Of a stretch of 64,000 nucleotides of DNA, positions 12,701-41,229 are shown in pieces. The stretch is taken from NCBI RefSeq assembly GCF_040436345.1, contig NC_133221.1:28619008-28683007 (forward strand). The letters run 5' to 3'. Positions within the stretch are counted from its first letter, which is position 1, and the number at the start of each line of letters is the position of its first letter. Position numbers and translations under genes: made by a program. A model generated the notes under the pieces. That model did no database searches. It saw nothing but the letters and a program-made list of their open reading frames with translations, and was not told where the DNA came from. This DNA is from Pagrus major. Lineage: Eukaryota; Chordata; Actinopteri; Spariformes; Sparidae.

Positions 12701-15700
12701 ATTAACGGAAGTTCTTTATTAAGCAGAGCAGCCTCCTCATAAAATCTAACATTTATCACTGTTATATAACTGCAATAATTGTTAAGAAATCATGGGTTAT
12801 ATGCAAATAGAGTGTTTTTTTTCATGCTTTCCCCCAGGGCCTGAATGATTAATTGCTTTTGATGTGATCTGACATCATGCTGGGATGGGATGCTCTCCCA
12901 TCTTCAACTTTTTTTTCTCTCTTTTGAATTCTGTATGAATATTGCTTTCCTTCTGACAGACTCTCTACATTTTGAAAAATAAATGTTCTTTTTTTCATCA
13001 TTTCTTCATATTTATTTTCTTCTAATTAAATTTCTGTCTATAGACCCCCCAAAAATATTTCTTCATTAGCAGTGCATTGAAATATGTTGTATTATAGGCC
13101 TGAGATGTTGTGTAACAGTAGAATATTTACTTTTTACTTCCCTTTTTGTAGTTTTTCTTGACAAAATTAATTATGAAACAGTCTCAATTTAATACTAATC
13201 CCTATATATGACATACAGAACCAAACAATTTGCTATTTCTATATAGTTATTGTAGTAATTCTTAATGCCTGTCACCGGTTAAACAAAGTTTACTTTGTTT
13301 AGCTTTTGCCCACAGGGGCTGCCAGAATCAACAACAAGTGGTATTTCCTTGTAGCTCCCTCTTGCTCAACAGTTAACGTGAATGGTTCATTCATTTGTCA
13401 TTCTTCAAAACACAGTTCTACAACGAAATGTAAGTTGTAGTCCCTTTATGCTGCACATGAAAAATTATTTTTATGGTGGAGTGTTGAGGATGAGTTCAGG
13501 GGTCTCACAGCCTGAGAAAAGAAGCTGCTCTGTAGTCCGGTGGTACGGCAGCAGATACTTCTGTATCTTTTGTCAGACAGCAGCAGGGTGAACAGACTGT
13601 GGCTGGGTGGCTGTTGTCTTTTAGTTTCTTTGGGCTCTGTGCAGACATCTCACTTCACTGATATCACTGATGTTCAGCAGATGGGTACCACTGGTGTTCT
13701 GGACAGTTTTAATTACCTGCTGCTGAGGCTTAGTATGGAATGCTCGTGAAAGAACTAATAGTTCTGTGTGTACCCAATGGTGGATGACGTCATACCTGAC
13801 ATGGTATGTGAAATCCTTCAGGACATTCTCATTAAACAAGGCCACATAAATATTAGGCTTTCCTTCACATAGCTTCTTTCATGATGATTTACAGCTTTTT
13901 CATAAAATGTACAGCTGTTTCCTGGAAGCATAATGTCAATGTGATCTCACTCAAAATGAAGGATCATCTCCCAATTACTAAGTCATAATTTGTGAGTAAT
14001 AAAAGGAGAGCATGAGAAATATGAAAGGGGAAGATTTAAGATCCACTCACTAATAAAAAGTTTTATTTTGCTTCTTTTATCCAAACTCAAAATAATTGGC
14101 TGTGGACATTCTTGTGAGTAACAGCCGTGACAACTTGTCACAAGAAGTTGTGTTTGAAGTGTCAGGAATAGCACACGAGACAGGAAACTGAGCAAAGACC
14201 AAAGCAGGTGGAACCCTTCCTACCCTCTGAGCATGCGATGGCGGCAGTGAGAGGTTACGGTTGAAGAGAAAGAGCTGACAGGCAAAACTCGACCCTCCCA
14301 AAGCCTGGATGAACACCTGAAAGCCTCGCAGGAAGGCAATCCCTGCAACAAACACGAAAGGGACAGATGAGTGAAATCAGTGTCACAGACCCTTTGGCAG
14401 TCCATCACATCCATGCATGTGCAGCACCAGTCCAGTGCGGCTGGTTTAACCTTGAACATGGATGTCGGATACACTGCCGCCTGTCAAAGCCCCAGACATA
14501 CACGGAATAACTTAAACCGGCTGTCTCTCGTACGTTGAAGCATTCTCATAAGGCAAGACATCATCGTTAGCTCTCTGTCAAACTTCGCCGTAAGTCACCT
14601 GAAATCTTGTTTATGTCAAACCCTCTTACTTGGGGGAGGGAACTACTGTCTGACATGATAAATGAGTTTCAAAACCAACCAAGCAACTTCTGCCCAATTT
14701 AAAGACATGCTACATGTCCTGACAGGACTGAAATTGGCTTAAAAATATTAGAAGAGACATCTATGTATTGAATCTGTATGAACATACCGTAGTAACTGGG
14801 CTTCCAGGAGACAACAATGGTGTCAGATTTGGGGTTTGGCTCAGGTACAAACTCAACCGTCACATCATTTGGTGCTTGGACATAGTGCCGACAGATTTCA
14901 GGGTCTTCTTCTCCAAGCAAGTCATAACATGGCCATGGAACACAACCTGAGGAGAAATAACAATTGACACGTGAAATCTCAAGGTGTTTCAGATATTCTC
15001 AGTACATTATGATTTTAGACAGGCAGCGTTCGGTACATTTCTGAATATCAAATATTAAAGGAAACTAAGGTATTTAAGGACAGACTAGTCTGCAGCCTTG
15101 CTTACGGCCCCCTGAGGCTGCACTTGGTAATGATAGCATGCTAAGATGCTGACGGTCACAAAGGTGCCATTTCAGAGATCAGATGTTAGGTAATGTTTCT
15201 GAACTTTGTGTTTTTGTGAAATATTGTTGTCTCATGAAATGTGTTTTCTGAAATTTTGTCGTGTTCAGAATATTATAATTCGTGAAACCTGTTTTAAATC
15301 TCAGGGCCAATGTACAATACTGACGTTTAGCAGGAAACAGTTACCCAAGTCATTTACCTATTCATCATTTCCTTATGTGTTGGCATGCTAATATTTGCTA
15401 ATTAGCACCTGTCATTGGTTTTGCTGAATGTTTTTGTGTTTTGTGAAACATTTCTGTCTGAAATGTCATGTTTTGTGAAATGTTGGTGTGTTGTGATTTG
15501 TGAAATATTGGGTTTCAAGGAATGTTATCGTGTTTTGGCTCTCAGGGCCAATGTACACTACTGACATTTAGCAGGAAACAGTTACCTAAGTCATTTACCT
15601 ACTCATCTACATTTGCTTAGTGTGTTAGCATGCTAATATTTGCTAATCAGCACTTGATATTGGTTCTGCAGGTATTTGGTGGTAAAAAATACTTTTATCT

Positions 15701-18700
15701 TTCCACCAAAAAAATCAAAATCAGATTCAGCACTTTTTATACTGGGTATACTGCAAGACAGCATGACACACAGAGACTGAAATTCATTACTGAGAATCCT
15801 GCTTTTAATAGCCAATTAAAAAAAAAAAAGATCACAGTTTCCTGGTTGAAGCGCCAGTCCCCCAACGTAACTCAATGGAGGGACAGGGTTAAACATGTTT
15901 AAATAATGGAGAATACCACAGCAAGACTACATTTGAAATTAGACAGGTTTATCGAAAAATGGTCACCAGTAATTCAGGTTCAAAGATGTGGTGTTTGATA
16001 TATAATGTGCAGGTATATGTACTGTGACAATTATCATTAACAATGAGGATAAATTCTTCCATGACATGGTCAGACTAGATTTGGGGGAAAAAAAGCAAGT
16101 TGAAACAGGTGTCACTGTATGAATCTCCTCCATGTTGTATGTTCGTTATATGTTTGTGTTGAATAAAAAATAAGCAACCTTAAGGTTTCCTTAAACAAAC
16201 AAAGAACAAAGTAACCCTGGATCGTGCCTTACTTGCTCTAGTAACAAACCACAAAGCCACCCAGTCGATACCGGTCTCATACCTGCCTTTCCACCCTCAG
16301 GGCACAGTGCTAATTAATTCCCATACCAAGCAAAAACAAAACAAAGGCTTTTAGGCCTTTTAGTTACGCAAAAACTAAACATGCTCACCTATAAGAAATA
16401 ATTAAACCAAACAAATAAAAATGAAAATCTAATCTAAACATAGCAAACATCTAGAACGATCAAACAAGGTGAGTTATTATTAGTAAAAACACAACTCAAT
16501 ACTGGCAACAAATAAATAGCTTCTCTGGTATTTACCAAACTGAAGTTTGACCTGAGGGGGGTTTACAATTTTAAGATTACAATTTTTATAAACATTCATC
16601 CTTTGGAAAATGAGTGCCTGAAACAGACTTCTTGGTAATCCATCCAAAAAAAGTTTTTGGCATTGTTGCCAGCAGCAGCACCAGAGGTTTAGCTAATATT
16701 TGACATGGGCTTGCCAGGAATAACATTTTCTCATCGGTTGTTTGACGTATTAAGACGAAGGCTTATTGTGACCTGGATTATGAAGACAGCTGGTGTTTGA
16801 ACATTATGCTAGCCTTTGTTCAAATCTTAATAGGAAGTGCAAACAATGTCATCTGCTCATCACAATGCCAATTGGTAGTGAGTATAGTCAAGGACTCGAG
16901 GATGGAGACCTTGAGGCTGCAGTGGGAACAACATCTCACTGCTGCCAAAATATTTTTGAGCAATTAACTTATAAGTGCAGTCAATGCTTTAATGCACTAT
17001 GTCAGTGCAATTAGCCCACAGTCCAGTGCAGCCCGTCTGAATCAGACTTACTTCCAAACGGTTCGATGGAGTTGAAACCAACAGCCCTCTCGACATCAGC
17101 TCTGGTTATCCTGCAGTATTCACATCCAGGTCTGCCCTGTAAAGGAGAGCAATAATGAATTAAGAGCCAGCACAGCCTTTAACTGCATTTTTTGAATGTT
17201 AGCATTTTGTGCCTGTTTCACGTCAGCTAAACAAACTGGATAAATAAAGGTCACCCAAGTTAAGAAGGCAAGAAACTGGATCGTAGCAAAGACACTAGAA
17301 ATAAAAAATACTGTTATGGAGACACGGCACAAAAACAGATATAACCTACTGTTTGCAAACAGTCCAACAAGAACTGATTCGTATGTTTTTAACCTGAATT
17401 CAAACATCTTGTCAGATTTGATTCATGGTCAAAATAATCCCGCTGTGCACATCCCCTGCTCATCTGTCAAGAATATGGGGGATCAACTGAAGAAATGCTG
17501 CAAGTAGGAATGGCAATAACAAGATAATGAGATAACCAAATTCCATATAAATAACAACAAGCTGTTAATGACATTATAAAAATAAATGTTTTACAGATGT
17601 ATCGATTCCACTTCATGGTCATTTTGCAGGCTGTAGAGTTTCCAGAGCTGAACTGTGTTCCCATTCTTGCCGCCCTACACTGGATCCCCGTCAGCTAAAG
17701 AGCAGCCTAAGTCCTGTCCAGTGTCACAGTGCCAGAGACCTGACCTCAGGCTCAAATCTGTCCCAACAAGAGCTCTGGCAACATGGCTTTCTAAACAGCA
17801 GCCTCCAAAATATGGAATTCCCTTCATCCTGTTCAACGTTTCTGTGAACTTAAAACGCACTTTTACTCTTTGGTTTTTCACTGTCTGTGCCTATCCTGAA
17901 GGCATCAGCGAGCTTCACCCGAGAGCGTCTGAAATCTCCCCCCTATACAATTTTCTGCTGTCAGAGGGGTGGAGCAGGGAGGCGGGGCGGCTGCGTTTTT
18001 CTGTTGCTTTACGAAACCGACAATCTGACGCTCACACCCCTCTCATGCCTGGAATTTACCAGGTGTGCAGAAGTGAGAGAGAAAGCAAGCAGAGTTGGAA
18101 CATCTCTGTCAGGCAGCGATGGAATGTAATGATGATCATTTTCTAGTACAATTTTGAGGTACTTTTACCCACTCCAGGAAAAGATTTTACTTCTTACTCC
18201 ACTACATTTATTTGATATCTTTCATTATTGGTTACTTTGCAGATTGCATGCTGCATCGGAGCCAAAACAGCACCATTTTTAATACATTTCTGTTATTGCC
18301 AATGAAATAAAAAAAAGAAGAAAAACTCAAAACAATGCCAATAATCAGAATGCTGAATGTCCAGTCTGATATTCAAAATTCTGACCATAATTGGTCAATA
18401 TATACTTTATATTTTACTTTAACTCAAAGCCTACTTTTTATACTTAATACATTTAACTTTACATTTTATATTAATTTTAGTCCATTTGATATCAGTTACT
18501 TAAGACTGTGCTAAACTTACAGCCCAGCTTCCCAGAGTCATACTGTGAACCACTGCTATACTTCAGACTGAAGCTGCATGGATTTCATTAAAAAAATGGC
18601 TCGCCTGACACTTCCTTCCTGACCCACAGTAGAGGTCACTTAAGGCCTCTTTTATGCTCTGACAGCTGATTAAGAGTTTCATACCAATTGAGTTTAAACA

Positions 18701-21700
18701 GATGAGAAGTGAGTGAGACCAATTGGGTGAGGAATTTCAAAGGCCAACGTTTTCCAGGTGACCAAAGTGCGCTCAATGATGGGATTTGTGTCAAGACTTT
18801 GAATTACATTTTCTATTTGAGTGAAAACAGTGAGATTTTCACCGTCTGAACTTTTGTTTTTGATATACGAGCTTCCAGTTTTCAGAACTGCGTGCATGGT
18901 TTCAGTTGTCCGGTTTGAAATAGAGAAAGACTGTTATTGTTACTGTTACTCACATGAAACCAAGAGGGGAAACATTCTTACACCAAATGTCAAAAGTTTA
19001 GACAAAGTTCATATGGTTTGCTCCTAATCCCCCAAAACCGACCCACACAGCAGGGAGAGTCGTTTCACGGTCCAGTTATATGAGACAAAGTTGTTTTCTC
19101 ATGAGAAATTATCTTGTGACCTCCGGAACATCTGCCTTTCATTTTCTTGAGACATTGAAATACTGTAGATTATCATGAATTAAAGCTTTGTTTTCTCATG
19201 TTTGCGATCTCAGGATAAAGGCCTCATAAACTAATTGCGAGCACAGCTGTCCTCAGCTTCCATATGTTACACCATATCCCCTTTTCCTTTGATAACTGGT
19301 GTTACAGGACAGTAGGCTACATAAACGCCAACAGAGGTAGAGACATACAATGCATAGAAATCAACAGAAGCAAAGGTTTACAAGCATCATGCTGCGTGCC
19401 GTGATGTGTACGCCTACATTAATCTGAAGGAACATGAGAAAATTACAGAAAACAAAAGTGTGAGTGTGCGTAAATGACTTCAGTGTTGAGGCTGGTTAAT
19501 TTGGGGCTAATTCAAACTAATTTTTATATCGCTGGGAAGAAATGGTTGCCCAGAATTTTTTCCCCTTGGAGCGCCAAAACTGCAACTTAAAGCAAACACC
19601 GATCTTTTATTGCGTTGTTAAGATGCAAAATGGTACTAAATGTTTCCCTGAATTCATTAACATCCTGTGCAAGAGCTGTTTAACATTAATTTTGATAAGA
19701 AAAATATTTCTTACTGCAGATTTAATTTTGTATTAGTAATTTAAATCTGCAGAGTATCTAAAGCTCTTGAATATATGGAATACATGTAGTGGAGTAAAAA
19801 CTCCAATGTTTGCTTCTAAAAATGTAGCTGAGAAGTATAAAGTAGATATGCTGTACTTATACTGTAACATGTTCAGTACTCGAGTCTCGAGTGAACTTAG
19901 TCATACTTAGCTATATTGGGTGGTTGCCCCTCCTTCCATCTGTTACACTCTGACTACTATGCTGCAATCTTTGTGAAACTCAATACACATTAAGAAACAC
20001 GTGTTTCAAAAGATGTCAGATTTGATGCATGATCCCACCTACAAAGACACGTGAAGCCCAGAGGGGCTCGAGACCAAGATAGCTTCTTTAATTTCCAAAC
20101 ATCTGCATTTCATTCACATAATGGCTCAAATGTATATAAGCGCTGACAAGACTGTCAGATGGAGTTTATCACAACATCGCCCAAAGTAATGATGAAACAA
20201 CACGGGTCTGTTTTGGAGTGCTCCCCAAGTCCCAGTATCAACTGCTGTGGTTTTCTGTCTTCCAACAATAAATAATAACCTGGAACTGTCAAAGCCAATA
20301 TTAAAGAGATTAATCATGCGCTCAGGATCCTACTTCCATTGAGCAATATCATTATGTGAGTCAACTCACTTCTCACTAACAGAGTAAATGTTACCGATGA
20401 TGATGCACACACATCCTGCTAACTTGCCCTGCAGGTTTAGAGACCATAACCCGACTAACAGGTGAAGAAAATGAGAGAGGAAGAAATACTGCGGTTGCCC
20501 CAGGCATAACACAGAAAGAGTGGAGGAGTGTATGTGTGTCAGTGGTTCACACAATGACAGTTAAACTGCCAGGTAATGGCCGTCAGAAAGTCTTTGTAGG
20601 CTAAATGGTTACTTGCACGCTAGCTCACGACAGATATACTTGCTCGGTATGCACAAAACAACAGAGAACTCCTCTGCTGACATGCTGACAGTGTGGGTGG
20701 CTTTTGAGCACACCACAGCACATGACAGAAGAAAGAAATAATTCTGGTTCTTCTTAGCCAAAGGGAATCCAGTCAAGGCTCTACTGAGATCTTCCTTGTT
20801 TGATCTGTTTTAGGATTTACTGAAAATGACCAAAGAGGATGACAAAAGTCAACATCTGCAAAGAGTTTTTATATGAAAGTCTGTGGTTACATACAGAAGA
20901 TGGCAGAAACCTGGTACATAATGAGAGACACTGCCACAAAACAACAAATGGTCTTTCTGTGTAACACACACCAACTTCAAAGTTCAGCACAGGTTGACAA
21001 CCCCACATTCTCCCTTTGCCCACTTAATCAACTCTCTGAGAGTGACTGAAAACAGAGCACCGAGGCACCAACCTGTGATATTTCCTAATCCCTGGAGCCA
21101 CCTATCTGAGTTTTTGTGCCATTTGTAACATTTCACACAGAAACTGAAGCAGCTGCAGGTCAGGACACGTACAAGAAGTGAGTCATTTTGTCTGATTTTC
21201 AGTGTTTTTAGCAAAGGTGGAAGTATTGTCTTCCCTGTAGATGTAGAAACATGACACTTTGGTGGGACTGCTGTGAGGCAAATACGCTGCAAAAAGTCAT
21301 GTTTGAGTCTTTTGTGCTAGTGGGAGTGTTGATGATGAATTGAGCAGACTCGGGGATGGAGCTGTGGCTACTTCTGTGTCTTTTGCCAGATGGCAGCAGG
21401 TTGTTTGTGTTATCCGAATCTGAGATGCTGGGAGAATAAGATCAGAATTAATTAGAAACAGCTTGATGAGACCTTTTTCCTCGGTGAAAGAGACATTTTC
21501 TTTCGGACATTTAAGAATTTTAACTGCTAGATGTACTAGGCTTCATGCCTAGTACGTCTTTTCTGCTGGGAAAACATGAGCCTCCCACTTAAACATTGTA
21601 CAGCTCACTCTTAACTTACTCTTGTTGAGAATTACAGACGTGTTCAAATAGTTTCTTTCTCAGACTGGTACATCTCTCAAAGACCCCTCCAGTCAAAAAT

Positions 21701-22254
21701 GTGTTTTTCTTCTTGTTCCTACAGTTTCAATGTTTGAGCTTCACTGTGGACCTTATCAGTCCTTATAAGATGCCTGACCACCAGACTACAGAGCAGCTTC
21801 TCTCCTCAGGCTGTGGGACTCCTGAACTCATCCTCAACACAGCACTGTATAAAATAGTTTTTTTTTTAAATCTCATGTAGCATAGAGGGATCCTGGTGTG
21901 TTGTAAAATGACCATTAAATGACCTTTAAATCAAATTCACAGGTCCAGTCTTACTCACCTTGTTAATCTTCAGATCTTCATCCTGCCAAGTTTTTCACTT
22001 GCAGGAACAACTTTCGATAAGACTCGGAGCTACTAAATTATGGAATGTGTTTTTTTTCCCCAGCTGGCAAAGACTCTATAAAATGTTAAAAAAGATGTCT
22101 AAAAAACAATTTAACTTCTGTTTTGAAACTGCTTCTCAGCTTGTAATGTTGTTCTTGTATTCATGTTTTAGTTGTATCACTATAGTAACATGTATTATTA
22201 GTATTGCTCGGGGGTCGATGCAGCTGTATAAATCAATGTCACATGCACACGCAC

Positions 22255-22286
<32 letters not shown>

Positions 22287-23560
22287 CAACATAAACATCA
22301 CATACCGTATTCACATTCTCTGCTTTTATTTTGATACTATCAGTATTATTATTGTTGGAACTGTAAATAAATAAAACTAAGAACTAAAAAAAGTAAATAA
22401 ATATATAAATAATATAAAAATGTGATGACCAAGTCAGCAACAGAGTAATTTTCATTTCTCTCTTTCTGTTTTATTATAAGAACAAGTCACGTACATTTTT
22501 TACTAAATAACATGAAAAAGCTAAAGCTAAAGTTTGGAGAACAAATAATTAAAATGTATCTGTAAATTGTTAGATTTCTGTAAAGATGTATGTATTAAAA
22601 TGTATTAATACGCAAGTATCTTTCATTTCAAGTTTAGCGGCTGGACACAAGATGTCTCCTAATTCACTGTAGAGTCCATCCTCAGTGTCTGCGCACTTAA
22701 AACTTTCCACATCACACTTGTGTACGCTGAATACCGGACCAGGATCGGCTTCCAAACTTGCGATATCACAAATCATGCTCATAGATCTGCCTCGTAAAAT
22801 CAGGTTTGCAACGAGCACAGAGAAAATGTATACTTTGAGCAATGAATGTGAAAACAGCCTTCTAGTGTTGAAGCCTGCACAGTGAAGCTCTAACATTCAA
22901 CTGTAGAAAGAAGAGTTTTGACAGGAGGGGGAACTTTAATATCTACTATGATTTAAGCCTACAGTATAATTCACATACAAAAATGTTGTTTTCAGGTTTA
23001 TGGATTTATATCACAACTTGCAAAAACTGCGGGGTTAGACAGAGGACACAAACAGAGGCTGGTGTTGTTGGAACTAAAAGACGTGAAAATAAAAAATGTA
23101 TGTCTAGTGATTGAGACACAGGATAGAATATAACACAGCCATGAATGATTCTAATGTCTTTGCAGTCGCATAGACTTAATAAACTTGAGAAGTCTTGATT
23201 TCTAAAACACATTAAAGCACAAACATCATGTATAGGTCTGTTGTCTGCGCAGAATGGAATGCTGTAACCTACGAGACAACCGACAGAAATATTGTAAACC
23301 GATAAACCTGGAGAACTGAAATTGAAGAAGAAAATTCACGTAGGTGACAGTGTAGTCGCTTCAGAGCCTGCCTATGTGTCAATACGGCAGCACAAACCTA
23401 CTATACACGTGTAAATGTAAACAAGGTTGGAAATCCAGCTTACCTGTCGTACACAGTCCAGACTGCAGTCCTGAGGAGTGATGGCTGTGGCACTATCCTG
23501 AGCCCAGAGCGGCTGACAGAGTGCCAAGAGATGGTACACAACAAGAGCTGCGTTCAACAT
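6724..23560 (-). CDS. il17rd: IL-17 receptor D (Sef)-like receptor
   Basis: Single-pass receptor of the IL-17R family; human IL17RD/Sef dampens FGF-ERK signalling and joins IL-17 receptor complexes. Exons in transcript order: 23560-23444, 17136-17052, 14946-14788, 14342-14224, 12586-12463, 12066-12028, 11885-11740, 11580-11506, 9520-9454, 8693-8547, 8456-8239 and 7275-6724. Phases agree throughout, giving 615 aa and a stop at 6724. Residues 1-20 are a signal peptide (MLNAALVVYHLLALCQPLWA). The ectodomain holds many cysteines and stretches typical of IL17RD such as CKKDWYPKHIEV, DTNYTCE and NEVDAVRKTFNV. A membrane helix spans about 322-346. The SEFIR domain covers about 400-560, with LLICYSSYDG and RESDFILVICSRG. 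An acidic insert (PEPEGDGEDEEADGG) follows that strand. The protein ends about 120 residues earlier than human IL17RD (739 aa) and lacks its long serine-rich tail. It could be il17rd or a teleost paralogue; the neighbours are not those of human IL17RD. Confidence 0.88.
7468..8222. repeat. Large imperfect palindrome in the il17rd-like SEFIR intron
   Basis: Arms of about 310-340 bp (about 7468-7775 and 7880-8222) are inverted copies with moderate divergence. Matching blocks include tatcatttcaccgcttcctg against the complement of ggaagaggtgaaatgata, and gctaacattagcattc-type blocks near the centre. A single-arm relative is at 49101-49318. The right tip ends about 17 bp from the exon edge at 8239. 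Confidence 0.75.
9740..10096. repeat. Left terminal inverted repeat of the TTAA element
   Basis: About 357 bp, inverted against about 10688-11046. The pairing stays high from the AGGGATAGTTC tip to the segment around catgcttgga, after which the arms diverge. An intramolecular hairpin of about 355 bp could form in single strand or RNA. Confidence 0.85.
10097..10297 (+). CDS. Short acidic ORF inside the TTAA element
   Basis: Plus-strand frame from an ATG just inside the left arm (a second ATG at 10112) to a TGA at 10297, about 66 aa. It begins MVNVNMSDYETSDEDIPF and continues with a Glu/Arg-rich stretch (LRQMELERAEREERDREA). It faces the THAP exon, so the element keeps the 5' ends of two inward-facing genes. 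It resembles the N-termini of anonymous fish proteins that come from transposons, but I cannot name the family. It may be only a truncated first exon, not a functional gene. Confidence 0.4.
   Translation, partial: VNVNMSDYETSDEDIPFTTEPKGYLYEPEYTDTELRQMELERAEREERDREAVQAEVGPVQTVHSC
10362..10620 (-). pseudogene. THAP zinc-finger exon of a transposon gene, frame broken
   Basis: On the minus strand, starting just inside the right arm, an ATG at 10620 opens MVRICDYP, like the first zinc ligand of a THAP domain. The downstream part, FHRYPVTDIAIRQLWLLAIG then RVCSAHFSKDDYVP and LKSAAVP, is in another frame. Together these show the THAP order: an early Cys, HRxP, W, C-x2-H and the AVP box. A frameshift therefore lies between the first ligand and HRYP, and the second early Cys is not readable in frame. 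The segment ends at a good donor, CAG|GTAAGA (10362/10361), as expected of a first exon whose later exons were deleted. I call it the broken first exon of a transposase-type gene. Confidence 0.7.
10688..11046. repeat. Right terminal inverted repeat of the TTAA element
   Basis: Mirror copy of about 9740-10096, ending GAACTATCCCT directly before TTAA at 11047-11050. Differences from the left arm are single-base changes and very short indels, so the two arms have diverged little since insertion. Confidence 0.85.
12330..12419. repeat. (GT)n plus (GTGTT)n compound microsatellite
   Basis: A short GT-rich tract (about 12331-12357) is followed by about nine tandem GTGTT pentamers (about 12369-12416). 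It lies about 43 nt inside the il17rd-like intron that follows exon 12463-12586. Confidence 0.95.
13485..13640 (-). repeat. LINE 3'-end fragment, minus sense
   Basis: The block gttgaggatgagttcagggg through gctgctctgtagtccggtgg is the reverse complement of the block at about 21775-21840 (accaccagactacagagcag ... gaactcatcctcaac). Both belong to the same retroelement tail family. A worn third piece is at about 21325-21400. Confidence 0.6.
15300..15655. repeat. Tandem duplication, ~241-bp period
   Basis: The block ctcagggccaatgtacaata through atgctaatatttgctaat (about 15300-15405) is repeated at about 15541-15650 with few changes. The connecting sequence is rich in tgtgaaa words. It lies in the il17rd-like intron between exons 14788-14946 and 17052-17136. 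Confidence 0.75.
17665..17900 (+). pseudogene. LINE reverse-transcriptase ORF 3' remnant
   Basis: Conceptual translation gives broken pieces (AALHWIPVS, then AASKIWNSL and LKTHFYSLVFH, with stops) that match the C-terminal end of L2/Rex-type LINE polyproteins, typically LHWLPV ... AAPKLWNSLP ... LKTHLFSLAF. It lies in the large first intron of the il17rd-like gene and is not functional. Confidence 0.65.
21700..21850 (+). repeat. LINE 3'-end fragment, plus sense
   Basis: Contains ccaccagactacagagcagc and gtgggactcctgaactcatc, the complement of the fragment at 13485-13640. It lies in the first intron of the il17rd-like gene. Confidence 0.55.
22243..22286. repeat. (CA)n microsatellite
   Basis: CA tract with a few CG interruptions at the left, in the first intron of the il17rd-like gene. 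Confidence 0.95.
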
Positions 23561-24281
23561 TCTGCTACAGAGAGCGAGACATTGTCCAACTGTGAGCCCC
23601 AGACCTCAACCTCACAAACACACACACTGGACTGACCGGCCCCTCAGAGGAAAAAATAGATTGTCAAAGCTTTCTTGATGGCGCGTGAGACTGCGTGACT
23701 GGACCCTGCCAAGAGTGAAGAGAGACGGTGAGGGGAGTGGTGTCTTGAGGCTACGGGTGGAGGCTCACCATGCATGTTTTAACAGTTACGCTGCCAGACT
23801 AGCTCACATTTTGTGCAGTAGGAGCAGGAGGTATGTTGCAGGTTTGACTCTCAAACAAAATTTACCATTGCTTCTGTAACTGGAGCCAAGAAAAACCTGA
23901 TCACAGTCGACGTAAACACACGTAGGAATGCAATGAGAGGCAGGGGCATTTACATTTAAGTGTCAGAGCCAAAATAATCACAGGTTTACTCTTCAGTCCA
24001 GCGAGTCACAGCCAGGTTCATTTTTATTCAGCACAGATGCGACTACAAGTTTATGAGCTATATACATAAGAATGTGGGGTTCTTTTCACCGGAAACATCG
24101 AATTGGTGATTCGAATACATTAAGGAAAACTAGTATTTCAAAAAGCTAGTAAAACCATGAATGGTTTATCAAATCCTGATAAAGCATTGATGAAATATTT
24201 TACAATAGAGTAAAATAAGATGGAAATTAACAGCAAAAGGCTTGCATTCACAGATCCCAGAGCATGAAGAAGGCTGTCGTT
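23561..24281. other. Short spacer between fam50a and il17rd-like
   Basis: Only about 720 bp separate the fam50a stop from the il17rd-like start codon, both on the minus strand. The fam50a 3' UTR probably ends just after AATAAA at 24028-24023. That leaves under 500 bp for the il17rd-like promoter and 5' UTR. No obvious TATA box or other named motif was recognised. Confidence 0.5.
24023..24028 (-). promoter_or_regulatory. Candidate polyadenylation signal, fam50a
   Basis: AATAAA on the minus strand about 255 nt after the fam50a stop codon and before the il17rd-like start, where transcript cleavage would be expected. Confidence 0.5.
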
Positions 24282-40021
<15,740 letters not shown>

Positions 40022-40939
40022 GTTGCTTTCTTTCTTTTCGACGCTTGCTCACAAGAAAATTAAGACACAAACAACAGAAAGAGAGGTTCAGTTCTAAATT
40101 AAAACACAAAATTTGCCAGAGATGTGAAGACAGACCTCCCAGCACATCACAACAAGAAAGATGGCGGCGACAAAGTGCATGCTGGGTAGTTTTGATGCCT
40201 TCGAGTACATCCGGAAGCGTCGGAATTAAGAGCATGGACCGAACCAAGGCTGACAAATGTTAAAGTGACAAAGAAGAATATTTGATATTTTCTTCACTGA
40301 AATCCTTAATGCACTATACACGGAAATAAATATAATTTATTAGAGTTTCAACTAATAATCATTCCCCCAAATTATTATTGATTAATCAATTAATACATGT
40401 ATCTATTTTACAATACTATTTATTAACTTTAGTCCTCAAAATGTTTAGAGAAAGGGAGCAAATCCTCATGAGTGATAAACTGGAAACATAAAATGATTTT
40501 TTTTTTCTAGATAAACGACCAGTGAGGATTGTACATTCCCATTTGCTTTAACTAAAGATATCAGGCCTTGCATTTGTTTATCGATTGATTCAACTTTATT
40601 CCTATTCTTATAGACTTAAATGTTGGTGCAAATGTCTTGTGTCAGTGTAATTCATTCACATTGTCTGTTTGGTAAAACAAAACAAAAATGCTCAAGGAAC
40701 TTATTTAGAGACATTTATTTTATTGATAGTTTGAAACAATTCCCTCAGAATTACATTTGAGGTCAGTGATAATTCAATTGAATAATAATAATAATAATAA
40801 TACATTTGTATGAATTGGTTGTACATGTAGAAAACATATCAAATAGCATTAACATTATCAGGTTTCAGAACTGTACCATTTAAAAAAAAGACACATTTAG
40901 CTTACTCACTCACTCACTCACTCACTCACTCACTCACAT
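40022..40939. other. Spacer: fam50a promoter side and caveolin 3' UTR
   Basis: No coding exon. The caveolin 3' UTR occupies the high-coordinate end, with a (CACT)n microsatellite at about 40907-40937 right after the stop codon and an (AAT)n run at about 40783-40803. AATAAA on the minus strand at 40719-40714 is the candidate polyadenylation signal. The fam50a promoter must lie just above 40021. Confidence 0.45.
40714..40719 (-). promoter_or_regulatory. Candidate polyadenylation signal, caveolin
   Basis: AATAAA on the minus strand about 220 nt after the caveolin stop codon. Confidence 0.45.
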
Positions 40940-41184
40940 TCATACGGCCTCTTTGTCTCTCATCGGATGCCAGTCCTTGTTCGACAGTGAAATGGCGATT
41001 TGACTGCAGCAGAGAGCGAGAGACATACAGAAGGGAGCGATGAAGACATTCAACGCACACATCCACAGGGAGCGCAGGCATGGAAGGAAGGTGTTGCTCA
41101 GCTGTATGCAAGGCACCACAAACCTAGAATGAAAGAGCAAGAGAGGATGTTATTTAAATGATTGTTTCTAAAAATTCTGTGTAT

Positions 41185-41229
<45 letters not shown>

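Noticed and set aside
40908-40937. Regular short repeats that might suggest a CRISPR-like array
   Set aside because: A simple (CACT)n microsatellite with no spacers, in vertebrate DNA.
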